A stretch of 39,935 nt of DNA from an uncultured Coprococcus sp. (GTDB taxonomy: Bacteria > Bacillota > Clostridia > Lachnospirales > Lachnospiraceae), in the NCBI GenBank assembly GCA_900548215.1, contig URJI01000012.1, positions 1-39,935 of the forward strand. Reading direction: 5' to 3'. Below, piece by piece: positions 9,539 through 17,662 of this stretch (positions are counted from its first letter, which is position 1; each line of letters starts with the position of its first letter). Made by a program: the position numbers and the translations under genes. The notes below the pieces were generated by a model. That model was not told the DNA's origin. It was given only the letters and a program-made list of their open reading frames with translations, and made no database searches.

Positions 9539-12046
9539 ATGGGAGATAATAACATGAATGAGACACCAACAGGATTTACTCCTGACGGTGCAAACAATGT
9601 GCCTGACCAGAATCAGCAGTATGCTGGACAGTATGGTCAGCAGCAGTACGGAGCGGACAGTCAGTACGCAGGACAGTATGGCCAGCAGCAGTACGGAGCG
9701 GACAGCCAGTATGCAGGACAGTACGGCCAGCAGCAGTACGGAGCAGACAGCCAGTATGCAGGACAGTACGGCCAGCAGCAGTACGGAGCAGACAACCAGT
9801 ATGCAGGACAGTACGGCCAGCAGCAGTACGGAGCAGACAGCCAGTATGCAGGACAGTACGGCCAGCAGCAGTACGGAGCAGACAGCCAGTATGCAGGACA
9901 GTACGGCCAGCAGCAGTATGGAGCAGGCGGCATGAATTCGCTTGGTGATACGGTGTATTCACAGACCGTCAATATGTATGGTGATCAGGCTCATAAGCCA
10001 GAGACACCTAATAAGAGAAAAGGTATAAAGATTGCAATTATTTCAATTGTTGCAGCACTTGTGGTTATTGCAGCATTTGTGGTTGTGTATCTGGTGTTCC
10101 TGAAGAAAACGCCTCAGGAGATAGTAGAGTCGGCGATGGAGAATACTTTTAAAGAAGCCGAGAATGACTCTCTTGCTGGCGTCGTGGAACTTGAAGAATT
10201 TGATCTGGATAATATTGATTTTCAATCAAGGTTCAAGATTGACAGCCTGACAGGACTGGATGAGTTCAAGGATGCAGAGGTTGAGTGGAATGGCAAAACA
10301 GCCATTTCTGATGGTAAGAATAATTTTGCTCTTGGCGGTTCACTTTCTATGGCAGGAGAGACGGCATCTGTAGAGGTTAAAGTTGTGGATAATAAGATCT
10401 ACTTCTCATCACCAGAGTTATTTACAAAGACATTTCTCCTTGATGTGGACAGTATCATGTCAGAACTTGGAACATCGGCATCAGGACTTGGCGGAACAAT
10501 AGACAGTGAATCACTTAAAAAGATAATCGAAGAGGATCTTGCACCTGCCACTGAGACGTTCAAGAAGTCAGTGGTATATGAAAAGGTTGGCAAGGAAGAG
10601 TTCACAAATGCCAATGGAGATAAGGTTAAGGCAGAACACTACACAATAACAGTGACAAAGCAGGCGATAAGTGATTATGCTGACGCGATAGTAAAGTGTC
10701 TGAGCAAGTATATTGACAGCAACCTGTCAGATGACATGCTCTCAGAAATGGGTGTGAGCAAGGATGCGATCAAGCAGCAGATTGAATTATCAGTGCCGAC
10801 AGTGATCAACATGATGTTTACAGATGATATAAAAATAAATGTGTATGTTGACGGTGATAAGATCGCACGTATTGATTCTGACTATACATTTGGTTCAACT
10901 ACAATGGGTGCGAAGTTAAATGTTGACTTTATGGGCAATGACAGTGCCACATCCGATGTAAAGGCTTCGTTTGTATTATCAGCAGGTGGCGTGGATTATA
11001 TTTCATATAATATGGCAGACAGCAGAAAGAAGTCTGGAGATAAGACAGAGAAGACTATAGATTATACACTTTCACTTGAAAACGGTTCAGAGCCACAGAA
11101 TATCATTGGCAAGAACACATTCTCATATGACAAGAAGAGCGGAGAAGTATCTGGAAACAGTGAAATTGAGGTTAATGCAGAGTCTATCGCAGTGAACTAT
11201 TCTGCAATACTGGCCGATATAAACAAAGGAAAGTCCTTCAGCCTGAATGATATGAAGATGGATGTAAATGTGTCTGGGGAGCAGGTGATTTCACTTTCGG
11301 GTGAAATGAAGCTTGGCAAGAACAGCGAGGCGATTACAGCACCGGCAGACGGAGATGTGGTTGATTATTCTGTGCTCGAAAATGATGATGCAACAAAATA
11401 TGTCAATATGGATGGCCTGAGAGAAATTGTGGCAGCATGGAGCAATATTCTTAATTCAGCAGCAGATAAATTCCCTTCTATAGGCAGCAGCAATTATCCT
11501 GGTATTGATGAAGATGATACAGATGATACAGATGATATAGATGCAAATGATAATGATGCTACGGAGGAAGCAACAACTGAGGCTGACACTGCGACTGCAG
11601 ATTATTCCAAGGAAGTCATCAAGATGGGCGATAAGACCATAAAGGTTAAGGATCCTGCAGGATATGAGAGAAGCTATGCTTCACAGTACAGTATATCACT
11701 CAACGGTAACGATGGATCTGACTATGTTACATATGAATCGATGGAAGGATTTGATTTGGCTGCCACAATAAAGTTCTACAAGGATTATTATGCTAACTAT
11801 GAGGAAGATGAGTATGATAAGTTGGAGGATGTGAAAGACGGAACTGTAAAGGCAAAGGATGGAACAGAAGTCAGCTATCTGCTTGTTAAGAGAACTGTGT
11901 TTGAATCAGATGTCGAGGAAGTTATCTTTATGTATCCGGTAGGCAGTGATACGGTTGTATGCTCAGTCAAGTATTGGGATGCTCCTGATAAGATCGATGT
12001 ACAGAGTCTTTGCAGCAAATTTATTGGTGCAATGGAGATAAAGTAA
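9539..12046 (+). CDS. Single-pass membrane protein with N-terminal Q/Y/G-rich tandem repeats; function unknown
   Basis: An 835-residue protein. Residues about 27-131 are seven copies of a 15-residue repeat (Q-Y-A-G-Q-Y-G-Q-Q-Q-Y-G-A-D-S). These lie on the cytoplasmic side of a single membrane helix at about 164-187, which follows K-R-K-G-I-K. The ~640-residue remainder is predicted extracellular: an N-terminal region beginning T-P-Q-E-I-V-E-S-A, a large domain of alternating beta strands and helices, an Asp/Thr-rich acidic stretch (about 655-690), and a ~115-residue C-terminal domain. The TM-then-extracellular plan resembles Firmicutes lipoprotein-like surface proteins, but I do not recognise the family. 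AAAGGG precedes the ATG at 9539; an ATG at 9554 is an alternative. aroD starts 20 nt downstream, so they may share a transcript. Confidence 0.8.
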   Translation: MGDNNMNETPTGFTPDGANNVPDQNQQYAGQYGQQQYGADSQYAGQYGQQQYGADSQYAGQYGQQQYGADSQYAGQYGQQQYGADNQYAGQYGQQQYGADSQYAGQYGQQQYGADSQYAGQYGQQQYGAGGMNSLGDTVYSQTVNMYGDQAHKPETPNKRKGIKIAIISIVAALVVIAAFVVVYLVFLKKTPQEIVESAMENTFKEAENDSLAGVVELEEFDLDNIDFQSRFKIDSLTGLDEFKDAEVEWNGKTAISDGKNNFALGGSLSMAGETASVEVKVVDNKIYFSSPELFTKTFLLDVDSIMSELGTSASGLGGTIDSESLKKIIEEDLAPATETFKKSVVYEKVGKEEFTNANGDKVKAEHYTITVTKQAISDYADAIVKCLSKYIDSNLSDDMLSEMGVSKDAIKQQIELSVPTVINMMFTDDIKINVYVDGDKIARIDSDYTFGSTTMGAKLNVDFMGNDSATSDVKASFVLSAGGVDYISYNMADSRKKSGDKTEKTIDYTLSLENGSEPQNIIGKNTFSYDKKSGEVSGNSEIEVNAESIAVNYSAILADINKGKSFSLNDMKMDVNVSGEQVISLSGEMKLGKNSEAITAPADGDVVDYSVLENDDATKYVNMDGLREIVAAWSNILNSAADKFPSIGSSNYPGIDEDDTDDTDDIDANDNDATEEATTEADTATADYSKEVIKMGDKTIKVKDPAGYERSYASQYSISLNGNDGSDYVTYESMEGFDLAATIKFYKDYYANYEEDEYDKLEDVKDGTVKAKDGTEVSYLLVKRTVFESDVEEVIFMYPVGSDTVVCSVKYWDAPDKIDVQSLCSKFIGAMEIK
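9617..9931 (+). repeat. Seven near-identical 45-nt tandem repeats inside a coding region
   Basis: Seven in-frame 45-nt units encode the Q/Y/G-rich repeat. Units differ by only a few, mostly silent, bases; copy 4 has Asn for Ser and the last copy ends A-G-G. This degree of identity implies recent expansion or homogenisation and likely copy-number variation between strains. Confidence 0.95.
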
Positions 12047-12065
12047 TTTACAAATGGAGGCAGTG

Positions 12066-12836
12066 ATGAAGGTTGTAAATGTGAAGAATGTGGCAATAGG
12101 TGAGGGAATGACCAAGATATGTGTGCCGCTTGTGGCACCTACGGATTATGATGTGGACTATCAGGCGAGGATTATAGCGAAGTCGGAACCAGACATGGTG
12201 GAATTCAGGGCAGATATATATGAGAAATGTCTGGACAGGGAAGCTTTGCTGAAGACCTTGGAAAAGATCCACGACAAGCTGGGACAGTTTCCTATCATAT
12301 TCACATTTAGAACAAAGGGTGAGGGCGGCTGCATGGAAGCAACTCTCAGTCAGTACAGAGATCTTCTGATGGATGCTGTTGATAGTGGCTATATAGACAT
12401 GGTGGATGTGGAATATTTTTCTGACATGGAGATCGTTGATGAGGTTATTGCAGAGGCCCATTCTAAGGGCGTGTATGTGATTGTGTCTAATCATGATTTC
12501 AAGACTACGATTCCGATGGAACAGATAGTTGACAGATATAAGTCAATCATATTTACGGGAGCGGATATAGCGAAGATAGCGATGATGCCTGAGGATGGTT
12601 CGCAGGTAGTTGATATGATGCAGGCCGCAAAGGAGCTTCAGGAGTGTGGGAATCAGACTCCGCTCATCGCTATTTCCATGGGTGAGCTTGGGGTTGAGAC
12701 AAGAACCACTGGTGAGATGTACGGCAATGCGGTGTCATTTGCAACCGCAGGAATTCCTTCGGCGCCGGGACAGATATCTGTGGATGCACTCAGGAGCCAG
12801 CTCACTATGATCCATCATATAATAGCCGGAAAGTAA
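12066..12836 (+). CDS. aroD: Type I 3-dehydroquinate dehydratase
   Basis: Third step of the shikimate pathway: dehydration of 3-dehydroquinate to 3-dehydroshikimate by a Schiff-base mechanism. The 256-residue TIM barrel has the general-base His in V-S-N-H-D-F (H143) and the Schiff-base Lys in A-D-I-A-K-I-A (K170), the same numbers as in the E. coli enzyme. The substrate Arg is in E-F-R-A-D, and the C-terminal S-A-P-G-Q-I-S loop is present. GGAGG at 12056-12060 fits the ATG at 12066; an in-frame ATG at 12054 overlaps this SD and is unlikely. No other shikimate genes are adjacent. Confidence 0.95.
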   Translation: MKVVNVKNVAIGEGMTKICVPLVAPTDYDVDYQARIIAKSEPDMVEFRADIYEKCLDREALLKTLEKIHDKLGQFPIIFTFRTKGEGGCMEATLSQYRDLLMDAVDSGYIDMVDVEYFSDMEIVDEVIAEAHSKGVYVIVSNHDFKTTIPMEQIVDRYKSIIFTGADIAKIAMMPEDGSQVVDMMQAAKELQECGNQTPLIAISMGELGVETRTTGEMYGNAVSFATAGIPSAPGQISVDALRSQLTMIHHIIAGK

Positions 12837-12855
12837 TTTTTAAAATAAACTTCCT

Positions 12856-12905
12856 GGAAACCGGAGATCACACTTAGCAAGAAGTGGTGTGGTTTCCGGT
12901 TTTTT
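12856..12905 (+). terminator. Intrinsic terminator after aroD
   Basis: GGAAACC (12856-12862) pairs with GGTTTCC (12891-12897). An inner CACAC/GTGTG stem extends it, and six T residues follow. Confidence 0.9.
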
Positions 12906-12921
12906 ATGTAACATCCGAAAT

Positions 12922-13060
12922 GGGTCAGGCCCCTACGGAGAAAAGGGGTTAGGCCCCTACGGAGAAAAAAGGGTCAGGCCCCATCGGGAGAAAAGGGGTC
13001 AGGCCCCTACGGAGGAAAGGGGTCAGGCCTCTACGGAGAAAAAGGGGCCTGACCCCCTTT
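12922..13060. repeat. GC-rich tandem repeat (about 24-26 nt x 5) ending in an inverted half-copy
   Basis: Five direct copies begin with GGGGTCAGGCCCC or a close variant, followed by a TACGGAGAAAA-like tail (starts about 12922, 12945, 12971, 12995 and 13019). They end at 13044-13057 with GGGGCCTGACCCC, the reverse complement of the core. Each core can fold as GGGG-TCAGG-CCCC, and any copy can pair with the terminal inverted copy. It sits between the aroD terminator and rsmH. A short open frame across it is repeat-encoded and not a gene. Confidence 0.9.
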
Positions 13061-13130
13061 CGGTGTTGGGGGGAGATATGGTATGATGATGGCAAATGAT
13101 TTGGCCATGGTTTGAGACAGGAGATAAAGT

Positions 13131-14177
13131 ATGGAAGAGAAACCACACAAGAGAAGGGTGCACTACAGCGGCACTCATCCAAAGAGATTTGAGGAGAAAT
13201 ATAAGGAGCATGATCCAGAGAAATATGCCGATACTATAGAGAAGGTCATAAGCAAGGGAAGCACACCGGCGGGAATGCACATATCAATATGTGTGAATGA
13301 GATACTGGATTTCTTGCAGATACAGCCGGGTCAGCAGGGCCTTGATGCGACGTTGGGCTACGGTGGACACACAAGGCGTATGCTTGAGCAGCTCCATGGA
13401 GAGGGGCATATGTATGCTCTGGATGTTGATCCTATAGAGATAGTGAAGACGAAGCAGAGACTGGCTGAAGCCGGATACGGAGAGGATATACTCACGATAA
13501 AGCAGACAAATTTCAGGAATATCGACCAGGTGGCAGACGAAGCGGGCGGCTTTGATTTTATTCTGGCGGATCTGGGTGTGTCGTCAATGCAGATTGATAA
13601 CCCGGACAGGGGATTCACCTACAAGTTTGATGGACCACTTGATCTGAGGCTTGACCCGGAGAAGGGTGAGTCGGCGGCGGAGCGTCTGCGAGAGGTTTCG
13701 TATGAGGAACTTGTGGTAATGTTCCAGGAGAACTCGGACGAGCCATATGCGGAGGAGATCGCCACAGTCATCATGAAGAGAAACCGCACTAAGAATTATG
13801 TGGAGACCACCACCCAGATGAAGGATGCCATCGAGGAGGCATTGTCATTTGTGCCGGAGAAGGAGCGGAAAGAGGCTGTGAAGAAATCCTGTCAGAGATG
13901 TTTTCAGGCTCTGCGAATAGATGTGAACAGTGAATTTGAGGTACTGTATGATTTCCTTGACAAACTGCCGGATGCGCTTAGACCAGGTGGAAGAGTTGCG
14001 ATACTGACATTCCATTCCGGCGAGGACCGGCTTGTGAAGAGGGCGTTCAAGGCTGGGGCAAAGGCTGGTGTTTACAGCGAAGTCAGCAAGGATGTCATCA
14101 GACCGTCAGCGGAGGAGTGCGCCCGCAATCCGAGGGCAAGATCCACAAAGATGAGATGGGCGGTAAAAGCAGAATAA
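13131..14177 (+). CDS. rsmH: RsmH/MraW-like rRNA (cytosine-N4)-methyltransferase, stand-alone divergent copy
   Basis: A 348-residue SAM-dependent methyltransferase of the RsmH family, which in known members methylates N4 of 16S rRNA C1402. Motifs seen: SAM loop D-A-T-L-G-Y-G-G-H-T, acidic A-L-D-V-D-P, the family signature D-L-G-V-S-S-M-Q-I-D, R-G-F-T-Y-K-F-D-G-P-L-D-L-R, the helical insertion, and C-terminal L-T-F-H-S-G-E-D-R. The N-terminus carries about 50 extra residues and the usual H-x-P-V-L is H-I-S-I-C-V. It is not in a cell-division cluster: mraZ, ftsL and pbp genes are absent. It may be a paralogue of a canonical rsmH elsewhere, with the same or a shifted target. CAGGAG lies 8 nt before ATG 13131. 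Confidence 0.88.
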   Translation: MEEKPHKRRVHYSGTHPKRFEEKYKEHDPEKYADTIEKVISKGSTPAGMHISICVNEILDFLQIQPGQQGLDATLGYGGHTRRMLEQLHGEGHMYALDVDPIEIVKTKQRLAEAGYGEDILTIKQTNFRNIDQVADEAGGFDFILADLGVSSMQIDNPDRGFTYKFDGPLDLRLDPEKGESAAERLREVSYEELVVMFQENSDEPYAEEIATVIMKRNRTKNYVETTTQMKDAIEEALSFVPEKERKEAVKKSCQRCFQALRIDVNSEFEVLYDFLDKLPDALRPGGRVAILTFHSGEDRLVKRAFKAGAKAGVYSEVSKDVIRPSAEECARNPRARSTKMRWAVKAE

Positions 14178-14186
14178 AGGACACAG

Positions 14187-14242
14187 AAAGGCGACATCGT
14201 CTGTATATCATGTTAATATGATGACAGGGGATGTCGCCTTTT
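14187..14242 (+). terminator. Intrinsic terminator after rsmH
   Basis: AAAGGCGACATC (14187-14198) pairs perfectly with GATGTCGCCTTT (14230-14241). A second CTGT/ACAG plus ATCAT/ATGAT helix sits inside, and the arm ends in CCTTTT. Confidence 0.8.
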
Positions 14243-14471
14243 GGACATATGTTTCAGATGTTTTGTGGCTGGACGAATGAGAAGGTACGATGTCCTGCCG
14301 GATGATCTATATCTGTTGTGGGATCCGTATGTGAAGGGCAGCGGTAGCAGAACAGGCGGTGGCAGTGGACTTGGACTTTTTGTTGTGAGGATGATACTTG
14401 ACAAGTATGGCTTAAAAGGAATTCTGTCATATCATGATGGCACTTTTTCGGTGGAGATAGGAGAGTGTTAA
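14241..14471 (+). pseudogene. C-terminal remnant of a sensor histidine kinase (HATPase G-box fragment)
   Basis: The readable frame encodes L-W-D-P-Y-V-K-G-S-G-S-R-T-G-G-G, then S-G-L-G-L-F-V-V-R-M-I-L and a final strand ending at a normal stop. This is the F/G2-box end of a GHKL-type ATPase domain. The dimerisation His, N box and all upstream domains are missing, because the rsmH terminator ends directly at its 5' edge. There is no credible ATG/SD; a TTG at 14241 is only the edge of the open frame. I read it as a decayed gene end rather than a functional protein. Confidence 0.55.
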
Positions 14472-14570
14472 ATATATAACCGGCATGTGGCTGTTATAAA
14501 GCGAGTTGAGGATAATTGGACAGAACAATCGTAGGAATCATAATAAAATTTTTATATACAAAATAAAAAT

Positions 14571-14600
14571 TTTCAATTTTTTTCAGCAAATTGCTATGAT
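14571..14600 (+). promoter_or_regulatory. Predicted extended -10 promoter upstream of the RNA element and aldo/keto reductase
   Basis: TTTCAA (14571-14576), 18-nt spacer, TATGAT (14595-14600) preceded by TGC, giving an extended -10. Transcription would start near 14607. Confidence 0.5.
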
Positions 14601-14603
14601 ATA

Positions 14604-14690
14604 CTTCGTGATGTAGAGATAACTTGCATATATACGAAGAAACCATTTTGGGTTCACCTCCCCTAATATTCCAGGTGGTTTCTTTGTCTT
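14604..14690 (+). ncRNA. Structured leader or small RNA with a C-rich, anti-Shine-Dalgarno-like loop
   Basis: Just after the predicted promoter, CTTCGT (14604-14609) can pair with ACGAAG (14634-14639). This competes with a second stem, AAGAAACCA (14637-14645) with TGGTTTCTT (14676-14684). The loop of the second stem carries GGTTCACCTCCCC (14651-14663), close to the 16S rRNA 3' end (GGATCACCTCC) and able to pair with SD sequences. The stem is followed by a U-rich tail (TTTCTTTGTCTT), so it could end an ~85-nt RNA or act as a terminator or attenuator about 70 nt before the aldo/keto reductase. No known family is recognised. The rest of 14472-14761 shows only AT-rich sequence. Confidence 0.45.
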
Positions 14691-14761
14691 AGATAAAATA
14701 TTTTGTAGATTTAGAAAAACAAAAAAATATCGTAAGGTTAATTTTTAAGAGAGGTATCAAT

Positions 14762-15790
14762 ATGGGAGATTATAAGGCAGCAGAGAATAGATATAAGAAT
14801 GTTGAAGGTACAGGATTTTACAGACACTGCGGAAAGAGCGGTCTCATGATGCCGCCTCTGGCACTTGGCCTCTGGCATAACTTTGGAACAAATGACGATT
14901 ACGAGAATATGAAGAAGATGTGCTTTACCGCATTTGACAACGGAATAACACATTTTGATATAGCAAACAACTATGGCCCGGTGTACGGAAGTGCAGAGGA
15001 AAACTTTGGAAAGATACTCAGAGAGGATCTGGGCGTGTACAGGGATGAACTGATAATCAGCACGAAGGCCGGATACGATATGTGGGAAGGCCCTTACGGC
15101 AACTGGGGAAGCAGAAAGTACCTCATAGCGAGTCTCGACCAGAGCCTTAAAAGACTTGGCATTCCATATGTGGATATATTCTATCATCACAGAATGGATC
15201 CGAACACTCCGCTTGAGGAGACGATGGGTGCGCTGGCACAGATAGTAAAGAGCGGAAAGGCACTCTACGTAGGACTTTCCAATTATGATGGACCTACCAT
15301 GGCAAAGGCGGAGAGGATACTGGACGAGCTCCATGTGCCATTTGTGATAAATCAGAACAGATATAGCATACTGGACAGATCTGTCGAGAACAATGGGCTT
15401 CTGAAGCAGACATACGCATCAGGCAAGGGACTCATATGCTTTTCGCCTCTGGCACAGGGAATGCTGACAGACAGATATTTGAAGGATATGCCTGCTGACA
15501 GCAGGGCTGTGAAGGACGGAAGATTCCTTCATGAGGATCAGGTGCTTGCAAATAGACCACTTCTGAACCAGTTAAATGAGATCGCAGCAGGATATGATAT
15601 GAAACTTTCAGAGCTTGCCATCGCATGGCTTCTCAACAAGCCTGAGGTCACAACTGTTCTTATAGGCGCATCAAAGCCGGAACAGATACTCAGCAATCTG
15701 AAGGCAGCAGAGAAGCAGAGTCACACAGTTATGTCTGAGGAAGAACTCCAGAAGATAGAGGATGCTGTGGCGGCATTTGGCAGACAGTAA
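14762..15790 (+). CDS. yghZ: Aldo/keto reductase, YghZ/AKR14-like
   Basis: A 342-residue NADP-dependent (alpha/beta)8 oxidoreductase. It resembles E. coli YghZ closely over its whole length: Y-C/H-G-K-S-G-L, L-G-L-W-H-N-F-G, H-F-D-I-A-N-N-Y-G-P, G-S-A-E-E-N-F-G, S-T-K-A-G-Y-D-M-W and S-R-K-Y-L-x-A-S-L-D-Q-S-L-K-R are shared. YghZ reduces L-glyceraldehyde 3-phosphate and detoxifies methylglyoxal in vitro. The catalytic tetrad is seen as D66, Y71, K102 and H143. AGAGAGG lies 7 nt before the ATG. It is a single-gene unit, with its own promoter/RNA element upstream and a double terminator downstream. Confidence 0.93.
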   Translation: MGDYKAAENRYKNVEGTGFYRHCGKSGLMMPPLALGLWHNFGTNDDYENMKKMCFTAFDNGITHFDIANNYGPVYGSAEENFGKILREDLGVYRDELIISTKAGYDMWEGPYGNWGSRKYLIASLDQSLKRLGIPYVDIFYHHRMDPNTPLEETMGALAQIVKSGKALYVGLSNYDGPTMAKAERILDELHVPFVINQNRYSILDRSVENNGLLKQTYASGKGLICFSPLAQGMLTDRYLKDMPADSRAVKDGRFLHEDQVLANRPLLNQLNEIAAGYDMKLSELAIAWLLNKPEVTTVLIGASKPEQILSNLKAAEKQSHTVMSEEELQKIEDAVAAFGRQ

Positions 15791-15833
15791 ATCAGGTAGT
15801 ACTTAAACTTTTCATAAATTACCCCCTCTAATC

Positions 15834-15868
15834 ATCAGGTTTTCATAAACAACCTGATACCCTTTTTT
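15834..15868 (+). terminator. First terminator after the aldo/keto reductase
   Basis: ATCAGGTT (15834-15841) pairs with AACCTGAT (15851-15858), followed by six T residues at 15863-15868. Confidence 0.8.
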
Positions 15869-15902
15869 AGGAGAAACCGTAAAAGGTTTCTCCTGTTTTT
15901 TT
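15869..15902 (+). terminator. Second, tandem terminator after the aldo/keto reductase
   Basis: AGGAGAAACC (15869-15878) pairs perfectly with GGTTTCTCCT (15885-15894), followed by seven T residues. Confidence 0.9.
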
Positions 15903-15911
15903 AGTTCAAGG

Positions 15912-15940
15912 TTGATAGCTGACGTTCTATTTGTTATTGT
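15912..15940 (+). promoter_or_regulatory. Predicted sigma-A promoter of the decarboxylase-tmk-holB operon
   Basis: TTGATA (15912-15917), 17-nt spacer, TATTGT (15935-15940), about 36 nt before the TTG start. Confidence 0.5.
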
Positions 15941-15975
15941 AAAGTCATCTTTAAAAAGTTTTGAGGAGCAGTGAT

Positions 15976-17541
15976 TTGAAAGAATATATAAATGAGGCGC
16001 TTGAAAAATACATAGAGAAAGGTACATATCCGTGGCACATGCCAGGACACAAGAGACAGCCCGAAGGAGGAGCCGGAAATGGTGGACAACCACCTCAAAA
16101 TGTGGATAACTTACCGGAAAATGCGGAAAACTTCTGGGATGAGGTGTATGCCCATGATTTTACAGAGGCGAAGGATCTGGACGATATGCATGAGCCGGAG
16201 ACATTTATCGCTGACAGCCTTGCGGAGATGAGAAAAGTATATGGAACATATGCCACGTATATGCTGGTGAATGGGTCGACCGCAGGACTTATGACTGCAA
16301 TCCACGCTGTATGCCAGAGAGGGGACGTGCTTCTCATGGCGAGAAATTGCCACAAGGCGGTGTACAATGCAGTGTGTATGCGGGGGATTTATCCAGAGTA
16401 TCTCATCCCGGAGTATGTGGAATGCCACGATGATGCGGATGGCAGTCTTTTGGTTGACGGTATAGATCAAAGAAAGACAAAGTCCGATATACTTGGTGGT
16501 ATATCCGCAGATGCGGTGGAACACAAGATAGAAGAACTTGCCGCAAATGGAAAGAAGCCCCAGGCGGTTATAATCACATCACCTACATATGAGGGCGTTA
16601 TATCCGATATCCGTCAGATATCGGAGGTTGTACACAGACATGGTATATATCTCATAGTTGATGAGGCGCAGGGGGCACATCTGAGATTCATGAAGAATCA
16701 TGAGACGGCTATGGAACAGGGGGCAGATGTAGTGATCGAGAGCCTTCATAAGACCATGCCGGCGCTCACCCAGACTTCGCTTTTACATGTGATGGCACCG
16801 GAACTTGATGACAGGATCAGAAGGTATCTTCAGATATTCCAGACATCGTCGCCGTCGTACATATTCATGCAGAGTATGGAGAAGGCCGTTGCATTTGGCG
16901 CAAATAATGAACAGGAATTTGACCGGTACAGGATGAGACTTGATGCATTTGCGGACAGATGCAGGACACTTAGGAATATACAGTTGTTCAGGCCGGATAA
17001 GGACGGCGTGGTGGCTGACTATGATGAGGGCCGGATCGTGTTCATGCTGCGGCCCGGAACATGTATGCAGGATGGAACTGTATTCACAGGCGTGATGCTT
17101 GCAGATGCGCTGGCGGACAGATATGGGCTTATAGTGGAGATGGCATCGGTCAGCTATGTCATATGTATATCTTCAGTTGTGGACAGTGAGGAAAGTTATG
17201 ATATACTGTTTAAGGCGATAAATGAGATAGACATTGGACTTTGCCATGGGAAAGAGGCTCTTCCACATATAGATATCATTTCTAAAAGAGCGGTGTTCAT
17301 GGTTCCGGGTATCGCCTGGGATGAGAAACTTGAGACTGTGCCTTTTGCAGATGCGGTTGGCAGAGTTTCAGGCACATTTGTGTATGCATATCCACCTGGA
17401 ATACCGGTGCTTGCACCCGGGGAAGTGTACGACGCACAGGCTGCAGCCGGGATAGCGGCCATGACAGAAAGCGGTCTTCATGTGGCGGGAGTTGCTCCGG
17501 ATGGCGTGAAGGTGATCAGAAATGTATATGTCGAGATATAG
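15976..17541 (+). CDS. PLP-dependent Orn/Lys/Arg decarboxylase family protein (YaaO-like)
   Basis: A 521-residue fold-type I decarboxylase of the Orn/Lys/Arg family, which makes polyamines or cadaverine. Visible features: N-terminal W-H-M-P-G-H-K-R, N-G-S-T-A-G in the PLP phosphate site, A-R-N-C-H-K-A-V, V-D-E-A-Q-G-A-H (PLP Asp), and the Schiff-base Lys in S-L-H-K-T-M-P (K259). Which amino acid it uses cannot be told from sequence. Start: TTG at 15976 lies 7 nt after GAGGAG; a TTG at 15961 overlaps that SD, and no ATG is nearby. Its position before tmk matches B. subtilis yaaO-tmk. No terminator is visible before tmk. Confidence 0.9.
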   Translation: MKEYINEALEKYIEKGTYPWHMPGHKRQPEGGAGNGGQPPQNVDNLPENAENFWDEVYAHDFTEAKDLDDMHEPETFIADSLAEMRKVYGTYATYMLVNGSTAGLMTAIHAVCQRGDVLLMARNCHKAVYNAVCMRGIYPEYLIPEYVECHDDADGSLLVDGIDQRKTKSDILGGISADAVEHKIEELAANGKKPQAVIITSPTYEGVISDIRQISEVVHRHGIYLIVDEAQGAHLRFMKNHETAMEQGADVVIESLHKTMPALTQTSLLHVMAPELDDRIRRYLQIFQTSSPSYIFMQSMEKAVAFGANNEQEFDRYRMRLDAFADRCRTLRNIQLFRPDKDGVVADYDEGRIVFMLRPGTCMQDGTVFTGVMLADALADRYGLIVEMASVSYVICISSVVDSEESYDILFKAINEIDIGLCHGKEALPHIDIISKRAVFMVPGIAWDEKLETVPFADAVGRVSGTFVYAYPPGIPVLAPGEVYDAQAAAGIAAMTESGLHVAGVAPDGVKVIRNVYVEI

Positions 17542-17662
17542 TCCTGGCGTATAAGTGATGATGTAAATGTGATATGCGGTGAATGCTGCTTGTGGCGGCA
17601 ATATGACGATTTTACAATATATGAAAGGGTGTACGCAGCTGCGCACATATAAGGAATGTATA

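Noticed and set aside
9576..9972. Antisense open frames of about 100-130 codons opposite the 45-nt repeats
   Set aside because: They are shadows of the repeat sequence on the other strand; no start signals.
12889..13086. 65-codon open frame in the GGGGTCAGGCCCC array
   Set aside because: Composition is repeat-driven, it starts inside the aroD terminator tail, and no family match is apparent.
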